Shown piece by piece: positions 5,826 to 5,920 of a DNA stretch of 5,920 nucleotides (position 1 is the stretch's first letter; each line of letters opens with the position of its first letter). The translations under genes and the position numbers were made by a program. The stretch covers positions 1 through 5,920 of the forward strand of contig MEYI01000014.1 of assembly GCA_001773975.1 (NCBI GenBank). Direction: 5' to 3'. Below the pieces are notes generated by a model. That model was not told the DNA's origin. It ran no database searches and worked only from the letters and a program-made list of their open reading frames with translations. This stretch comes from Candidatus Azambacteria bacterium RBG_16_47_10. GTDB lineage: Bacteria > Patescibacteriota > Minisyncoccia > GWC2-36-17 > WO2-46-25.

Positions 5826-5920
5826 GTTACCGGACATGTGTTTGAGGGAAAGCCAATTTTACGGTAAGCTAACAGAGAAGAATTATCGTACAGATCCTAT
5901 GATCTCTTATCTTGAGGGGC
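5806..5920 (+). CDS. Possible start of a divergent gene, truncated by the window end
   Basis: From ATG 5806 the + strand stays open for 38 codons to the edge of the window. It begins MRLSLVRLPDMCLRESQ and later contains YRTDPMISYLEG. A second in-frame ATG lies at 5836, with a weak AAGG at 5823-5826 upstream. No family is recognised. An open run of this length occurs fairly often by chance, and the frame overlaps the palindrome and uvrB promoter region, so it may be spurious. The next bases to the right would settle it. Confidence 0.25.
   Translation, partial: MRLSLVRLPDMCLRESQFYGKLTEKNYRTDPMISYLEG

Noticed and set aside
5827..5867. TTACCG (5827-5832) pairing with CGGTAA (5862-5867)
   Set aside because: Only six base pairs with a 29-nt loop in AT-rich DNA; expected by chance and without a U-tract.
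5911..5920. CTTGAGGGGC at the right edge resembling the left-end repeat arm
   Set aside because: The shared core is only about 7 bases (CCCCTCA) and the sequence is cut off by the window, so a second copy cannot be supported.

Overview
This 5.9-kb window is a compact, gene-dense piece of bacterial chromosome. It carries nucleotide-metabolism and DNA-repair genes. Most of it is core housekeeping, and I see no defence island, insertion sequence, CRISPR array, rRNA or tRNA. Intergenic gaps are short, and four of the five best-supported genes lack a clear Shine-Dalgarno sequence. The CTP synthase, two-domain dCTP deaminase and cysteine-free family-4-like uracil-DNA glycosylase would suit a reduced-genome lineage such as Patescibacteria (Candidate Phyla Radiation). 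That placement is an inference from style, not a phylogeny. UGA is not read in frame in any gene, so the UGA-glycine code of Gracilibacteria/SR1 does not apply.

Layout. Positions 1-180 form a leader or intergenic region with a 13-bp inverted repeat (16-93) and an extended -10 promoter (TATAAT at 143-148). Three genes follow on the + strand as a probable operon: pyrG (181-1791), dcd (1804-2907, gap 12 nt) and a uracil-DNA glycosylase gene (2930-3514, gap 22 nt). Ten bases after the last stop, a near-consensus sigma-70 promoter and a strong Shine-Dalgarno drive a 54-codon gene of unknown function (3593-3757) with a CCxxC motif. A perfect GC-rich hairpin with U-tracts on both sides (3759-3790) separates it from uvrB, which converges from the - strand (5769 to 3793). 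The right-hand 150 bases hold the uvrB promoter region, an imperfect 23-bp palindrome, and a possible divergent reading frame that runs off the window.

How the genes fit together. PyrG makes CTP, the source of cytidine deoxynucleotides once reduced. Dcd deaminates dCTP to dUTP, the precursor route to dTMP. The glycosylase removes uracil that reaches DNA from dUTP misincorporation or cytosine deamination. UvrB is the damage-verification helicase of nucleotide excision repair. The least explained parts are the small strongly expressed gene, the cysteine-free glycosylase, and the two inverted repeats at the window's ends.
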